Positions 33,639 through 42,356 of a DNA stretch of 64,000 nucleotides are shown piece after piece. The notes beneath the pieces were generated by a model that was given only the letters and a program-made list of their open reading frames with translations, was not told the origin of the DNA and did no database searches. Source of the stretch: Solirubrobacter sp963792915 (GTDB lineage: Bacteria > Actinomycetota > Thermoleophilia > Solirubrobacterales > Solirubrobacteraceae); assembly GCA_963792915.1 (NCBI GenBank), contig CAWBYD010000002.1, positions 496,001-560,000 of the forward strand, in the 5' to 3' direction. The first letter of the stretch is position 1, and each line of letters begins with the position of its first letter. The position numbers and the translations under genes are program-made.

Positions 33639-34602
33639 GCTCGTACGAGCGCCGCCGTGCGGCATGGTCGTAGGTGATCGTGACGACGATCACCTCTTCC
33701 GCGCCGTAGGCGGCCGCCACTTCGGCGATCCCGGCGCGCACGGTCTCCGGCGCGCCGACGATCGTCCGCCGGCGGTGCCCGGGGACGCCCTCGTTCTGGG
33801 CCAGGAAGCGCTCCGCGCGCTCGGGCGGGGGGAACTCGATCAGCCGGCCGCGGCGCAGCAGCGTGAACGCCATCTGGCCGCTCGTGGCCAGGTGCTGCGC
33901 CTCTTCGTCGGTGTCGGCCGCGAGCGCCCAGACCGCGACGGCGGTCTTCGGTGCGTCGAGGCGGACGCCGTCCGCGAAGCGGCGGCGGTAGAGGTCGGCG
34001 ATCTCGGCGCCGCCGGGGTTGATGAAGTCCGCGAACGCGTAGGGGAGGCCGAGCTCCCCCGCCCACACGGCGCTCTGCGGCGAGGAGCCGAGCAGCCACG
34101 GCTCCGGCCTCTCCGGCCGGCCGGGCAGCACGCTCGCCAGCCGCGCCAGCGGGTTCGAGGCGGGGAACGCATCCTCGAAGTAGGCCAGCAGCTCCGCCAG
34201 CTGCTGGGGGAAGTCGTCGGGCATCGCGCGGCTGCGGTCGCGCTGGAGCGCGTGCGTCGTCATCGGGTCGGTGCCGGCCGCCCGGCCGAGCCCGAGATCG
34301 ATCCGGCCCGGGAACAGCCCGGCCAGCACGCTGAAGCTCTCGGCGACCTTGAACGGGCTGTAGTGCGGCAGCATCACGCCGCCGCTGCCGACCCGGATGT
34401 GCTCGGTGGCCGCCGCGAGCGGCCCGATCAGCACCTCGGGGCTCGGGCCCGCGAGCATCGGCCCGCCGTGGTGCTCGGCGACCCAGTACCGGTGATAGCC
34501 GAGCGAGTCCGCCAGCTTCGCGAGGTCGATCGAGTTGGCGAGCGCCTGCGCGCCCGTCATGCCCTCGGAGACCGGGGACTGGTCGAGGATGCTGAACCGC
34601 AT
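33574..34602 (-). CDS. LLM-class flavin-dependent oxidoreductase
   Basis: A 342-residue luciferase-like monooxygenase of the group with short names MsnO8/TIGR03558 (MRFSILDQSPVSEGMTGAQALANSIDLAKLADSLGYHRYWVAEHHGGPMLAGPSPEVLIGPLAAATEHIRVGSGGVMLPHYSPFKVAE is characteristic when read in parts). It would use reduced FMN (or F420) and O2 on an unknown substrate. The start ATG 34602 has TAGGTT 6 nt upstream. It stands alone between the beta-helix and a small membrane protein. Confidence 0.86.
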   Translation of the reverse strand: MRFSILDQSPVSEGMTGAQALANSIDLAKLADSLGYHRYWVAEHHGGPMLAGPSPEVLIGPLAAATEHIRVGSGGVMLPHYSPFKVAESFSVLAGLFPGRIDLGLGRAAGTDPMTTHALQRDRSRAMPDDFPQQLAELLAYFEDAFPASNPLARLASVLPGRPERPEPWLLGSSPQSAVWAGELGLPYAFADFINPGGAEIADLYRRRFADGVRLDAPKTAVAVWALAADTDEEAQHLATSGQMAFTLLRRGRLIEFPPPERAERFLAQNEGVPGHRRRTIVGAPETVRAGIAEVAAAYGAEEVIVVTITYDHAARRRSYELIADAFGLAAPAGDARPGVAA

Positions 34603-34673
34603 GTCCTGAACCTAGCAACGCCGGTCCAGCGTCCCCAGCCGGCCGCAAGCAGGCGCACGCCCGGCGGCTGCAG

Positions 34674-34988
34674 CTATTCCGTCCCGCGCGCGCTCCTGGA
34701 GTCCGACAGCGCGAACGCCGCCGCGCCGCTCACGCCGGCGACCGTCAGCACCGCCGGCCAGGCGCCGATCCGCTTGGCCAGCGGATGCGAGGCGCCGAAC
34801 CCGCCGAGGTAGATCGCCAGCAGCACCGCGGCGGCCGGTGCGCCGGCCACGCGCCGCCACTCGCGCACGCACACGGCGCCGCCGGCGGCCAGCACGACGC
34901 CGCCGAGCGGCCGCACGCCGCTCTCACGGGCCACGAGATAGCCGCCGACGAGCGAGCCCGCGGCGATCGGCGCGGTGGGGAGGGCCAT
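34674..34988 (-). CDS. small membrane protein, unknown function
   Basis: A 104-residue protein with three hydrophobic stretches (APIAAGSLVGGYLVA; GGVVLAAGGAVCV; AAAVLLAIYLGGFGASHPLAKRIGAWPAVLTVAGVSGAAAFAL). I recognise it only as a conserved actinobacterial small membrane protein. ATG 34988 has TACCCT 7 nt upstream, which supports a real leaderless gene. Two palindromic repeats lie just upstream. Confidence 0.6.
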   Translation of the reverse strand: MALPTAPIAAGSLVGGYLVARESGVRPLGGVVLAAGGAVCVREWRRVAGAPAAAVLLAIYLGGFGASHPLAKRIGAWPAVLTVAGVSGAAAFALSDSRSARGTE

Positions 34989-35011
34989 GCGCTCGAGGGT
35001 AGCCGCGCCGC

Positions 35012-35044
35012 GACGAACAAAAGGGGTCAGACCAGAATCGTTCG
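35012..35044. repeat. 35-bp palindromic repeat, copy 3 (diverged right arm)
   Basis: The left arm GACGAACAAAAGGGGTC matches copies 1 and 2 exactly; the right arm (GACCAGAATCGTTCG) is shorter and diverged. Confidence 0.65.
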
Positions 35045-35049
35045 CGCGC

Positions 35050-35083
35050 GATGAACGAAAGGGGTCAGACCGGATGTGTTCGT
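35050..35083. repeat. 35-bp palindromic repeat, copy 4 (diverged right arm)
   Basis: The left arm GATGAACGAAAGGGGTC is conserved and the right arm (GACCGGATGTGTTCG) diverged. It is in tandem with copy 3. The stop codon of the membrane protein gene (35065-35067, TGA on the minus strand) lies inside its core. Confidence 0.65.
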
Positions 35084-36698
35084 GCGCCGGTGGGGCGGCG
35101 CGTGAAGCGCCGCGGCGGCGCGGTCTGCGTGACCGCGCCGAGCCGGTGCAGGCCCCAGGCGAGCGTGAGCAGGAGCGCGAGTGCGATCGTGATCACGACG
35201 CCATAGGCGACCGCGGTGATGCCGGCGCCCGCGGGCTTGCGCTCGCGCTGCAGGATCGTGCGGTCGCTGACGAAGGCGCGCGTGAAGCGCGGCGGGGCGG
35301 CGAGGCCGCGGGCGGGGATCGCCGGATCGTCGGGCAGGTAGACCGGGACCGCCATCAGCGCGCTGCCGCGGTGCAGACGGAGCAGGGTCTTCCAGTCGCC
35401 GTGGACGGGCAGCGGCTGCGTCGAGCGGTAGCGGCCCTCGCCGACGCGCCGCAGGCGATCCACGACGAGCCCGCCGCCCTGCCAGGCGGTGGCCGTGAAC
35501 CACAGCGCGCCGTCGGCCGCGTCGCGCGGCGACAGCCTCACCGACGCCTCGACCGTTCCGGGCCCGGCGGGAGCGAGCGCGACCGTGGCGCGCAGCCCGC
35601 GCTGCGGCGGCGAGTGCAGCGCGAGCACGACGCAGCCGGCGATCACCGCCGCGCCGATCACGGCGCCCGCGCGCAGCGACGCGCTCGCCGATACCGGTTC
35701 GACCGACAGCCGCGCGCCGATCCACGCGCCGAGCAGCGCACCGGCCACCGCCATCGCGAAGCCGAGCACCGCACCGGTCCCGAGCAGCGACGCCGGCCAC
35801 GGCAGCACCGCCCACGCGTGCGACCAGCCCCACTCGGCCGCCAGCCCGACGGTGCCGATCGCGACGCCGGAAGCGAGCCCGAACGCGAGCGGGCGCCGCA
35901 CGCGCAGCGCGATCGCCTCGACGGCGAGCGCCTCGACGACGTAGAGCGGGAAGTGCGGCGTCGCCTGGCCGAGGACGGGGCCGACCAGCAGCGCCAGCAC
36001 GCCGCGCACCGCGAGGAAGAACGCCACCGCGCCCAGCGCCGCACCGCGCCCCGCCCAGGAGCGCACGGCCACCAGCCCCACGCCCGCCGCGAGCATGACC
36101 AGCATCGGCGCGAACACCATCCGAAACTGCGGCACGCCGAAGTCGAACTCGCCCTGGAACGTCGAGAGCCCGAGCATGAAGCCGCCGGTGAGCGACACCG
36201 CGCGCATCGCCCGCGTCCAGCGCAACGCGCGCCGGCGCGGCCCGTTGAACCGCAGCGCCTCGACCATCAGCACCGCCAGCCCCACCAGGGTTGAGGCCGC
36301 GATAGTGCCTTGCTCGGCACCTCGGTCGGCAGCACGCAGGCGAACCACCCCGCGCTGAAGATCCCGAACAGCCCCGCGAGGATGAAGTAGTGCGCGGGGT
36401 TGGCCAGCGGCCCCGGGTCGCGCCCCACGTCGATGTGCAGCGAGATGTCCCAGTACATCCCGAACACCGCGGTGACCAGCGACGTGGTGGCGATGCCCGA
36501 CGGCAGCGCCGCCCAGCCCGGCAGCCCGCTCACGCGCTCGGAGAAGCGCGCCCACGAGGCCAGCAGCGCGATGCGGCCTGAGCGGTGCCCGAGTCCCAGC
36601 ACCATCAGCACCACGGTCAGGAGGATCGCCGCCGTCGAGGCGCCGATCACCTCGCCGGTCGCGGCGCCGCCGGCGGGCTTGGTCTGCGCGAGATCCAT
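35065..36698 (-). pseudogene. polytopic membrane protein with disrupted frame near 36310
   Basis: The N-terminal part (36698 to about 36312) reads MDLAQTKPAGGAATGEVIGA, then membrane helices to FSAGWFACVLPTEVPSKA. From about 36310 the coding pattern moves to another frame, GTIAASTLVGLAVLMVEALRFNGP, and continues through further helices and a soluble segment (WFTATAWQGGGLVVDRLRR; RFTRAFVSDRTILQRERKPAGAGI) to a last helix and stop at 35065. The shift equals one missing base (or loss of a longer block not divisible by three). I do not know the function; it looks like a conserved actinobacterial multispanning protein. It is divergent from a MerR regulator, which may control it. Confidence 0.6.
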
Positions 36699-36718
36699 GA
36701 CGGGACCCTTACCCCATT

Positions 36719-36746
36719 CGAGGTTACATAGAGCGAGGTAAGCTCG
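36719..36746. promoter_or_regulatory. inverted-repeat operator overlapping the merR promoter
   Basis: CGAGGTTAC (36719-36727) and GTAAGCTCG (36738-36746) form a 9-bp inverted repeat with one mismatch and a 10-bp spacer. The right arm contains TAAGCT (36739-36744), the -10 placed 7 nt before GTG 36752. It is a good candidate for the MerR-type site controlling both divergent genes. Confidence 0.5.
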
Positions 36747-36751
36747 ATCGT

Positions 36752-37435
36752 GTGACCGACCTCACGATCGAGCAGCTCGCGCTCCAGACCGGCATGTCGG
36801 TCCGGAACATCCGCAACCACCAGTCGCGCGGGCTGCTGCCGCCGCCCGACGTCCGCGGCCGCGTCGGCTACTACGGCGCCGACCACGTCGAGCGACTGCG
36901 GCTGATCGCGCAACTGCAGGCCGAGGGCTTCAAGCTCGACGTCATCAAGCGGCTCGTCGGCGACGGCGGGGCGGACCGCTTCGTGGGGCTCAGGCGGCTG
37001 ATCACGGCGCCGTTCGAGACCGAGGCGCCGAAGATCGTCGACCCGCACGGGTTCGACAGCGCCACGCTCGAGCGCGCGGTCAAGCTCGGCATCCTCGTCC
37101 CGCTGGGCGACGGCCGCTACGAGGCGCCGAGCCCGGCGCTGCTGCGCGCCGCCGCGGAGGTCGCGAGCCGCGGCATCGCGCTCGACGCCGCGCTCGACGC
37201 GCTCGAGAAGGTCCAGCGCGCGTGCACGGCGGCGTCGCGCGCGTTCGTCGACCTGTTCCTCGAGGAGTTGTGGAACCCGTTCGCGAAGGAGGGACGGCCG
37301 GAGGAGCGCTGGCCGGAGATCACCGAGGCGATCGAGCGGCTGCGGCCGCTGGCCAGCGAAGCGCTGCTGGCGACCTTCAAGCAGACGATGGCCGCCGAGG
37401 TCGAGCAGGCGTTCGGCAAGGCGCTGCGGCGGTAA
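36752..37435 (+). CDS. MerR-family transcriptional regulator
   Basis: A 227-residue regulator. The N-terminal MerR winged helix is TIEQLALQTGMSVRNIRNHQSRGLLPPPDVRGRVGYYGADHVERLRLIAQLQAEGFKLDVIKRL. The effector part is long, helical and without a cysteine cluster, so it senses a small molecule rather than a metal. GTG 36752 is set by TAAGCT 7 nt upstream. The operator-like dyad sits between it and the divergent membrane protein gene. Confidence 0.86.
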   Translation: MTDLTIEQLALQTGMSVRNIRNHQSRGLLPPPDVRGRVGYYGADHVERLRLIAQLQAEGFKLDVIKRLVGDGGADRFVGLRRLITAPFETEAPKIVDPHGFDSATLERAVKLGILVPLGDGRYEAPSPALLRAAAEVASRGIALDAALDALEKVQRACTAASRAFVDLFLEELWNPFAKEGRPEERWPEITEAIERLRPLASEALLATFKQTMAAEVEQAFGKALRR

Positions 37436-37446
37436 CGTGCCGCGGC

Positions 37447-37842
37447 GTGATCGATCTGCAGACCGCCCTGAAGCACATCGCCGCCGGAGAGGCCGCAGCG
37501 CGCGACGCGGGCCTCGCGCTCGCCTTCGCGATCGTCGACGACGGCGGCCACCTGGTCGCCCTGCACCGCATGGACGGCGCGCCCTGGATCGCGCCGGAGG
37601 TGGCGCTCGGCAAGGCCTGGACGGCTGCCGCCTGGCGCATGCCGAGCGCCGCGCAAGGCGAGAAGATGGCCAGCCTGCACGCGTTCTCGGCCGCGATCAG
37701 CGCCGCCACGCACGGCCGCTACACGCCGCAGATCGGCGGGCTGCCGATCCTCGACGGCGAGACCGTGATCGGCGCGATGGGCGCGAGCGGCGGGACCGGC
37801 CAGCAGGACGAGGACGTGGTCCGGGCGGCGCTCGATTCTTAG
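37447..37842 (+). CDS. GlcG/HbpS-family heme-binding-like protein
   Basis: A 131-residue single-domain protein of the GlcG/HbpS family (DLQTALKHIAAGEAAARDAGLALAFAIVDDGGHLVALHRMDGAPWIAPEVALGKAWTAAAWR, then IGGLPILDGETVIGAMGASGGTGQQDEDVVRAAL). Members bind heme or corrinoids or act in glycolate and related pathways; which applies is unclear. GTG 37447 begins 11 bp after merR, preceded by TAACGT. Its final codons overlap the reading frame of the next gene. Confidence 0.78.
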   Translation: MIDLQTALKHIAAGEAAARDAGLALAFAIVDDGGHLVALHRMDGAPWIAPEVALGKAWTAAAWRMPSAAQGEKMASLHAFSAAISAATHGRYTPQIGGLPILDGETVIGAMGASGGTGQQDEDVVRAALDS

Positions 37843-38665
37843 GCTCGCGGACGACTGGGTCTGGGACAGCTGGATCGCCGACGACGGCGAGCGCTACCAC
37901 CTGTTCTTCCTGCAGGCGCCGCGCGCGCTGGGCGATCCGGACCTGCGCCACACCTCTGCGCGGATCGGCCACGCCAGCTCGACCGACCTGCGCCGGTGGG
38001 ACTATCACGGCGTCGCGCTCGAACCCTCCGGTGGCGGCTGGGACGACCTCGCGCTCTGGACCGGCTCCGTGGCGCGCGGCGACGACGGGGTGTGGCGCAT
38101 GTACTACACGGCGCTCAGCCGCGCCGGCGGCGTGTCCGACCAGCGGATCGGCTTCGCGGAGTCCGACGATCTGTTCCGCTGGCGCCGCGCCGGCGAACTC
38201 GTCGCGCCCGACCCGCGCTGGTACCAGACGGCCGGCACCTGGCGCGATCCGTTCGTCTTCCGCGACGGCGACGGCTGGAGCATGCTCATCACCGCCCGCG
38301 CGCAGGGCGCGCCGCGGCTGCACGACGGGGTGCTCGCGCACGCGCGCAGCAGCGACATGCGCACGTGGGAGCTGCTCGAGCCGCGCACCGCGCCGGCCGC
38401 CTTCGGCCAGCTCGAGGTGTCCCAACTGCGCCGTGTCGACGGCCATGACCTGCTCGTCTTCACCTGCCATCCCGACGAGCAGAGCGAGCCCACGCCGTAC
38501 TGCACGTGGCTGGCGCGCGACTGCGACGTCGCGAACGCGCGCCCGTTCACGCCCGAGCCGCGGCTGTTCGCCGCGCCGCTGGTCCGCGACCGCGCCGGCC
38601 GGTGGGTGTTCGTCGGGTTCCGCGACCCGACGCTCGAGATCATCGACCCGGTAGCGTTGGCGTAG
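37835..38665 (+). CDS. beta-propeller glycosidase-like protein (GH32/43 type), non-standard start
   Basis: A 276-residue reading from ATT 37835. Homology-like sequence begins at once (ILRLADDWVWDSWIADDG, then ERYHLFFLQAPRALGDPDLR), which matches the N-terminus of five-bladed propeller glycosidases usually starting MLRLPDHWVWD. Later blades include WTGSVARGDDGVWRMYYTA and GTWRDPFVFRDGDGWSMLITAR. No ATG, GTG or TTG precedes it in frame within about 80 bp. The first standard in-frame start, GTG 38069, would delete a blade and a half. So either ATT initiates, overlapping the GlcG stop, or an indel removed the start. Substrate unknown; the catalytic acids are not assigned. Confidence 0.6.
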   Translation: MLRLADDWVWDSWIADDGERYHLFFLQAPRALGDPDLRHTSARIGHASSTDLRRWDYHGVALEPSGGGWDDLALWTGSVARGDDGVWRMYYTALSRAGGVSDQRIGFAESDDLFRWRRAGELVAPDPRWYQTAGTWRDPFVFRDGDGWSMLITARAQGAPRLHDGVLAHARSSDMRTWELLEPRTAPAAFGQLEVSQLRRVDGHDLLVFTCHPDEQSEPTPYCTWLARDCDVANARPFTPEPRLFAAPLVRDRAGRWVFVGFRDPTLEIIDPVALA

Positions 38666-39043
38666 GTGCTCCAGCACGTGACGCTCGAGGTCAGGCCCGG
38701 CCAGGTGCGCGACTGCGTGGCCTTCTGGACGCTGCTCGGCTTCGAGGAGATCGCGGCGCCGCCGCTGCTGCGCGACCGCTTCACCTGGGTCGCCCGCGAG
38801 GGCACGCAGATCCACCTCGTGCCGGTCGAGGACCCCAAGGTCGCGACCGAGGGCCACGTGGCCGTCGTCGCGCCCGACTACGCGGCGACGCTCAGGACGC
38901 TCGCCGACGCGGGCGTTGAAGCGCAGGAGGGCCTGAACGCCTGGGACGCCCCGCGCGTCTTCGTCAATGACCCGGCCGGACACCGCGTCGAGGTCATGTC
39001 GAAGGATCCCCAGCCCCCCTGGCCGGGCGAACAAGGCGAATAA
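38666..39043 (+). CDS. VOC/glyoxalase-family protein
   Basis: A 125-residue vicinal-oxygen-chelate domain protein (MLQHVTLEVRPGQVRDCVAFWTLLGFEEIAAPPLL; GTQIHLVPVEDP; HVAVVAPDYAATLRTLADAGVEAQEG; RVFVNDPAGHRVEVMSK). Candidate metal ligands are the early His of LQHVTLEV, the His of IHLV and the late Glu of RVEVM. The reaction is unknown. The start GTG 38666 directly follows the stop of the glycosidase-like gene, so the two are co-transcribed. The tail WPGEQGE overlaps a sequence faintly like the palindromic repeat. Confidence 0.75.
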   Translation: MLQHVTLEVRPGQVRDCVAFWTLLGFEEIAAPPLLRDRFTWVAREGTQIHLVPVEDPKVATEGHVAVVAPDYAATLRTLADAGVEAQEGLNAWDAPRVFVNDPAGHRVEVMSKDPQPPWPGEQGE

Positions 39044-39210
39044 GGGGTCGCGCCGGCGCGGCTAAGGCGCCCGGCCGCCGACGTCGCTCCATCCGCCCGA
39101 TGCCGGCGCGCCCGGCGCGCGCCACGATGGTCGGCGTGTCCCCGGTAAACGCGCCCGTCACCGCCCGCCGCTCCCCGTCGGTCCGTGGCGGGCGCGATAC
39201 TCCTATACGG

Positions 39211-42141
39211 ATGTCCTCCCGCGTCACCAGCCAACGCTTCGTCGGCCGCGCCGCGGAGCTCGAGGAGCTGCGCGGCGGGCTCGCGCAGGCCGTCGCCGGG
39301 CGCCCGTCGCTCGCGTTCGTGGCCGGTGAGTCCGGCGTCGGCAAGACGCGGCTGCTCGGCGAGCTCGAGCGCGCCGCGCACGCTGACGGCGTGCGCGTGC
39401 TGAGCGGCGACTGCGTCGAGCTGGGCGAGGGCGAGCTGCCCTACGCGCCGCTGGTCGCCGCGCTGCGGCCGCTCGCGCGCAGCGGCGATCCGGTGCTGCA
39501 TGCGCTCTCGCCGGAGGCGCGCGAGGCGGTCGCCCAGCTCGTGCCCGGCCTGGGCGACGGCAAGCGCTCGGCGGAGTACGTCCAGTCGCGGGTGTTCGAG
39601 GGCCTGCTCGAGCTGCTCGAGCGCCTGGCCGCGTCGGACGGGCTGCTGCTGCAGATCGAGGACCTTCACTGGGCCGACAGCTCGACGCGCGCGTTCCTCG
39701 TCTACCTCGCGTCCTCGCTGTGCACCGAGCGCGTGCTCGTGGTCGCCAGCTATCGCCCGGACGAGCTCCACCGCCGCCACCCGCTGCGCCCGCTGCTGGC
39801 CGAGCTCGAGCGCGACGCGCGCGCCCTGCGCGTCGAGCTCAAGCCGCTGACGCGCGAGGAGCTGGCCGAGCAGCTGTGCGACATCCTCGGCGAGCGCCCG
39901 GCTCCCGAGCTCGTCAACCGCCTGTTCTCGCGCTCGGAGGGCAACCCGCTGTTCGCCGAGGAGCTGCTGGCCGCCGGGATCGACGGCCGCGGCGCGCTGC
40001 CGCCGACGCTGCGCGACGCGCTGATGCTGCGGATCGAGCGCCTGCCGGTCGCCACGCAGGAGCTGCTGCGGCTGCTCGCGGCCGGCCGCCGGCTGGACCA
40101 CGCGACGCTCGCCGACGCGTCGGGGATGGATCCGCGGGCGCTGCGCGAGGCGTGCCGCGAGGCCGTCGCCGCCCAGCTCGTGGTCGCCGACGAGGAGGGC
40201 CGCTACGCCTTCCGCCACGCGCTGCTGCGCGAGGTCGTCGCCGACGACCTGCTGCCGGGCGAGCGCGCGGAGCTGCACCTGGCGCTGGCGCGCGCGCTCG
40301 AGCAGCGCACCGCCGGGCTGCCCGACCACGGCGGCGCCCATCTCGCGGCCGGGATCGCGCATCACTACCTGGCGGCCGGCGACCAGCCCGCGGCGCTGGC
40401 GGCCAGCGTGCGCGCCGCCGAGGCGGCCGAGAACGTCCAGGCCAACGGCGAGGCGGCGGCGCTGTACTCGCGCGCGCTGCAGCTGTGGGACCGCGTGGCG
40501 AACGCCGAGCAGCTGGCCGAGCGCGACCACGTGGCGCTGCTCGACGCCGCCGCGCGCGCGACCGGGCGCGAGCACGAGCCGGCGCGTGCCGAGACGCTGC
40601 TGCGGGCCGCGATCGCCGAGCTCGACGAGACCGCCGACGCCGAGCGCGTCGCCATGCTCTACGAGCGCCTGGCGGTCCAGCAGTTCCACCTCGGCCGCTC
40701 GAGCGAGGCGACCGAGACGCGCCGTCACGCGCTCGACCTGCTCGGCGACGAGCCCTCGCTGGCGCGCTCGCAGGTGCTGACCGGGATCGGCAAGGGCCTG
40801 ATGCTCGAATCGCGCTTCCGCGAGGCCGTCGACGCGCTGCAGCTGGCGCGCGAGGTGGCTCGGGCGGCCGGCGACGAGTTCTCCGAGATCCGGTCGCTGG
40901 ACGGCATCGGGCTGTCGCTGTTCGGGCTCGCCCGCTACGAGGAGGGCGAGCCGTGGATGCGCGAGGCGCTTGAACGCGCGGTCGCGCACGACGTCGTCGG
41001 GACCGCGATGCACGTCTACGTCAACTTCGCCGACGCGCTGGCGGGCGCCGGGCGGCTGCGTGAGGCGCGCGAGCTGGTCGAGCAGGGGATCGCGCTGATC
41101 AGCGAGCACGGGCGAAACCACCGCTGGCTGGACCTGCTGCGCGCCGAGCTCGCGTACGAGGCCGGCGACTGGACGGCGTCGGAGGCCGCGCTGCCCTCGC
41201 CCGGGCGCCCGACGATGGGTACGACGTTCCTCAACGAGGCGTTGCGGCGGATCGAGCTGGCGCTCGGACGCGGCGACCACGAGCGCGCCCGCACGCTGCT
41301 CGAGCAGGCCGAGGACATCGCGGTCGACACGCGCGAGCCGCAGTGGATCGGGCCGCTCGGCGCGCTGCGCGCGGAGCTCGAGCGCCGCGCGGGCGACCTC
41401 GAGGCCGCGCGCGCCGCGATCGACCACGCGCTCGACCGGCTCGACTTCTGCTCGGACGACGTCGCCCGCATGGCCCGCGTGTCCGCCGCCGGCGTGCGCG
41501 TCGAGGCGGACGCCGCCGTGCGCGCGCGCGACCTCGGCGAGGACCCGTCGTTCGCGCTCGGCAGCGCCGCGGGCCTGATCGCGCGCGTCGAGGCCTGCGC
41601 CGAGGGCGACCGGCCCGTCGAGGCCGCGTTCCTGGCCACCGCGGAGGCCGAGGCGGCACGCGCGGCCGGCGACGACGACCCCGCCCGCTGGGCCGCGGCC
41701 GCCGTGGCCTGGGAGGCGCTGGACCGGCCGTACCGCGCGGCGCAGGCGCGCCGGCGCCGGGCCGAGGCGCTGCTGGCGGCCGGCGAGCGCGACGCCGCCG
41801 CCGCCGAGGCGCTGCGCGCGCTCGACGCCGCGCGCACGATCGGCGCGCAGTGGCTCGCGTCCGAGGTCGAGGGCTTCGCGCTGCGCGCCCGCCTGCGGCT
41901 CGACGAACCCGAGCCGGGCGAGCCCGTGGCGGTCGACGACGAGGACCCGTTCGGGCTCACGCCGCGCGAGCGCCAGGTGCTCGCCCTGCTGGCTGCGGGG
42001 AGGACCAACCGCGAGATCGGCGCCGAGCTCTACATGGCCGAGAAGACCGCGAGCGTCCACGTCTCTCGGATCCTCAGCAAGCTCGACGTCCGCTCACGCA
42101 CCGAAGCCGCGGCGCTCGCGCACCGCGTCGGCCTCGTCTAA
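39211..42141 (+). CDS. large LuxR-family regulator with AAA ATPase domain
   Basis: A 976-residue MalT/LAL-type regulator. An AAA_16 ATPase lies at the N-terminus (FVGRAAELEELRGGL; Walker A GESGVGKT at about 40-47; Walker B LLLQIEDLHWADSST). Long TPR-like helical repeats fill the middle (LARALEQRTAGLPDHGG; YERLAVQQFHLGRSSEATETRRHAL). The C-terminal 60 residues are a LuxR helix-turn-helix (FGLTPRERQVLALLAAGRTNREIGAELYMAEKTASVHVSRILSKL). ATG 39211 follows GATACT (39196-39201) by 9 nt. Its regulon is not apparent from the context. The 167 bp before it contain no gene. Confidence 0.87.
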   Translation: MSSRVTSQRFVGRAAELEELRGGLAQAVAGRPSLAFVAGESGVGKTRLLGELERAAHADGVRVLSGDCVELGEGELPYAPLVAALRPLARSGDPVLHALSPEAREAVAQLVPGLGDGKRSAEYVQSRVFEGLLELLERLAASDGLLLQIEDLHWADSSTRAFLVYLASSLCTERVLVVASYRPDELHRRHPLRPLLAELERDARALRVELKPLTREELAEQLCDILGERPAPELVNRLFSRSEGNPLFAEELLAAGIDGRGALPPTLRDALMLRIERLPVATQELLRLLAAGRRLDHATLADASGMDPRALREACREAVAAQLVVADEEGRYAFRHALLREVVADDLLPGERAELHLALARALEQRTAGLPDHGGAHLAAGIAHHYLAAGDQPAALAASVRAAEAAENVQANGEAAALYSRALQLWDRVANAEQLAERDHVALLDAAARATGREHEPARAETLLRAAIAELDETADAERVAMLYERLAVQQFHLGRSSEATETRRHALDLLGDEPSLARSQVLTGIGKGLMLESRFREAVDALQLAREVARAAGDEFSEIRSLDGIGLSLFGLARYEEGEPWMREALERAVAHDVVGTAMHVYVNFADALAGAGRLREARELVEQGIALISEHGRNHRWLDLLRAELAYEAGDWTASEAALPSPGRPTMGTTFLNEALRRIELALGRGDHERARTLLEQAEDIAVDTREPQWIGPLGALRAELERRAGDLEAARAAIDHALDRLDFCSDDVARMARVSAAGVRVEADAAVRARDLGEDPSFALGSAAGLIARVEACAEGDRPVEAAFLATAEAEAARAAGDDDPARWAAAAVAWEALDRPYRAAQARRRRAEALLAAGERDAAAAEALRALDAARTIGAQWLASEVEGFALRARLRLDEPEPGEPVAVDDEDPFGLTPRERQVLALLAAGRTNREIGAELYMAEKTASVHVSRILSKLDVRSRTEAAALAHRVGLV

Positions 42142-42266
42142 GCGCGCAGCGCGAGGCTTTCGATCGCGCCGATCGCTCGCGCTGTCCCGCGGGTCCCGAT
42201 GTAGATCGAGAACAGCGTGGTGGTGATGAGTGCTTCGCCGATCGTCAGGCGGCGGGAGGAGGGCAT
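42138..42266 (-). CDS. possible 42-residue small protein
   Basis: A short ORF (MPSSRRLTIGEALITTTLFSIYIGTRGT, then ARAIGAIESLALRA when split) convergent with the LuxR gene, overlapping its last 4 bp. ATG 42266 has CATACT 7 nt upstream (the leaderless pattern), and the middle is moderately hydrophobic, so a membrane-associated peptide is possible. ATG 42284 would add six residues. There is no family recognition; its reality rests on the promoter-like hexamer and the lack of other coding content between 42142 and 42356. Confidence 0.4.
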   Translation of the reverse strand: MPSSRRLTIGEALITTTLFSIYIGTRGTARAIGAIESLALRA

Positions 42267-42343
42267 GTTGACCAGTATGAACATTCTCGAGCGGCGCCGG
42301 CATGGCCCGCCGGCCACAAGCGGATCGACATTGCGTACAGCCG

Positions 42344-42349
42344 TATCGT
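42344..42349 (+). promoter_or_regulatory. -10 element of the acetamidase gene
   Basis: TATCGT is 7 nt before ATG 42357; no ribosome site. Confidence 0.4.
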
Positions 42350-42356
42350 GCGCGGC

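Noticed and set aside
39030..39055. Sixth copy of the palindromic repeat (CGAACAAGGCGAATAAGGGGTC)
   Set aside because: Only fragments of the left arm are recognisable and there is no right arm.
38878..42060. Open frame of over 1000 codons opposite the LuxR-family regulator
   Set aside because: It mirrors third-position GC bias; the plus strand carries Walker and HTH motifs.
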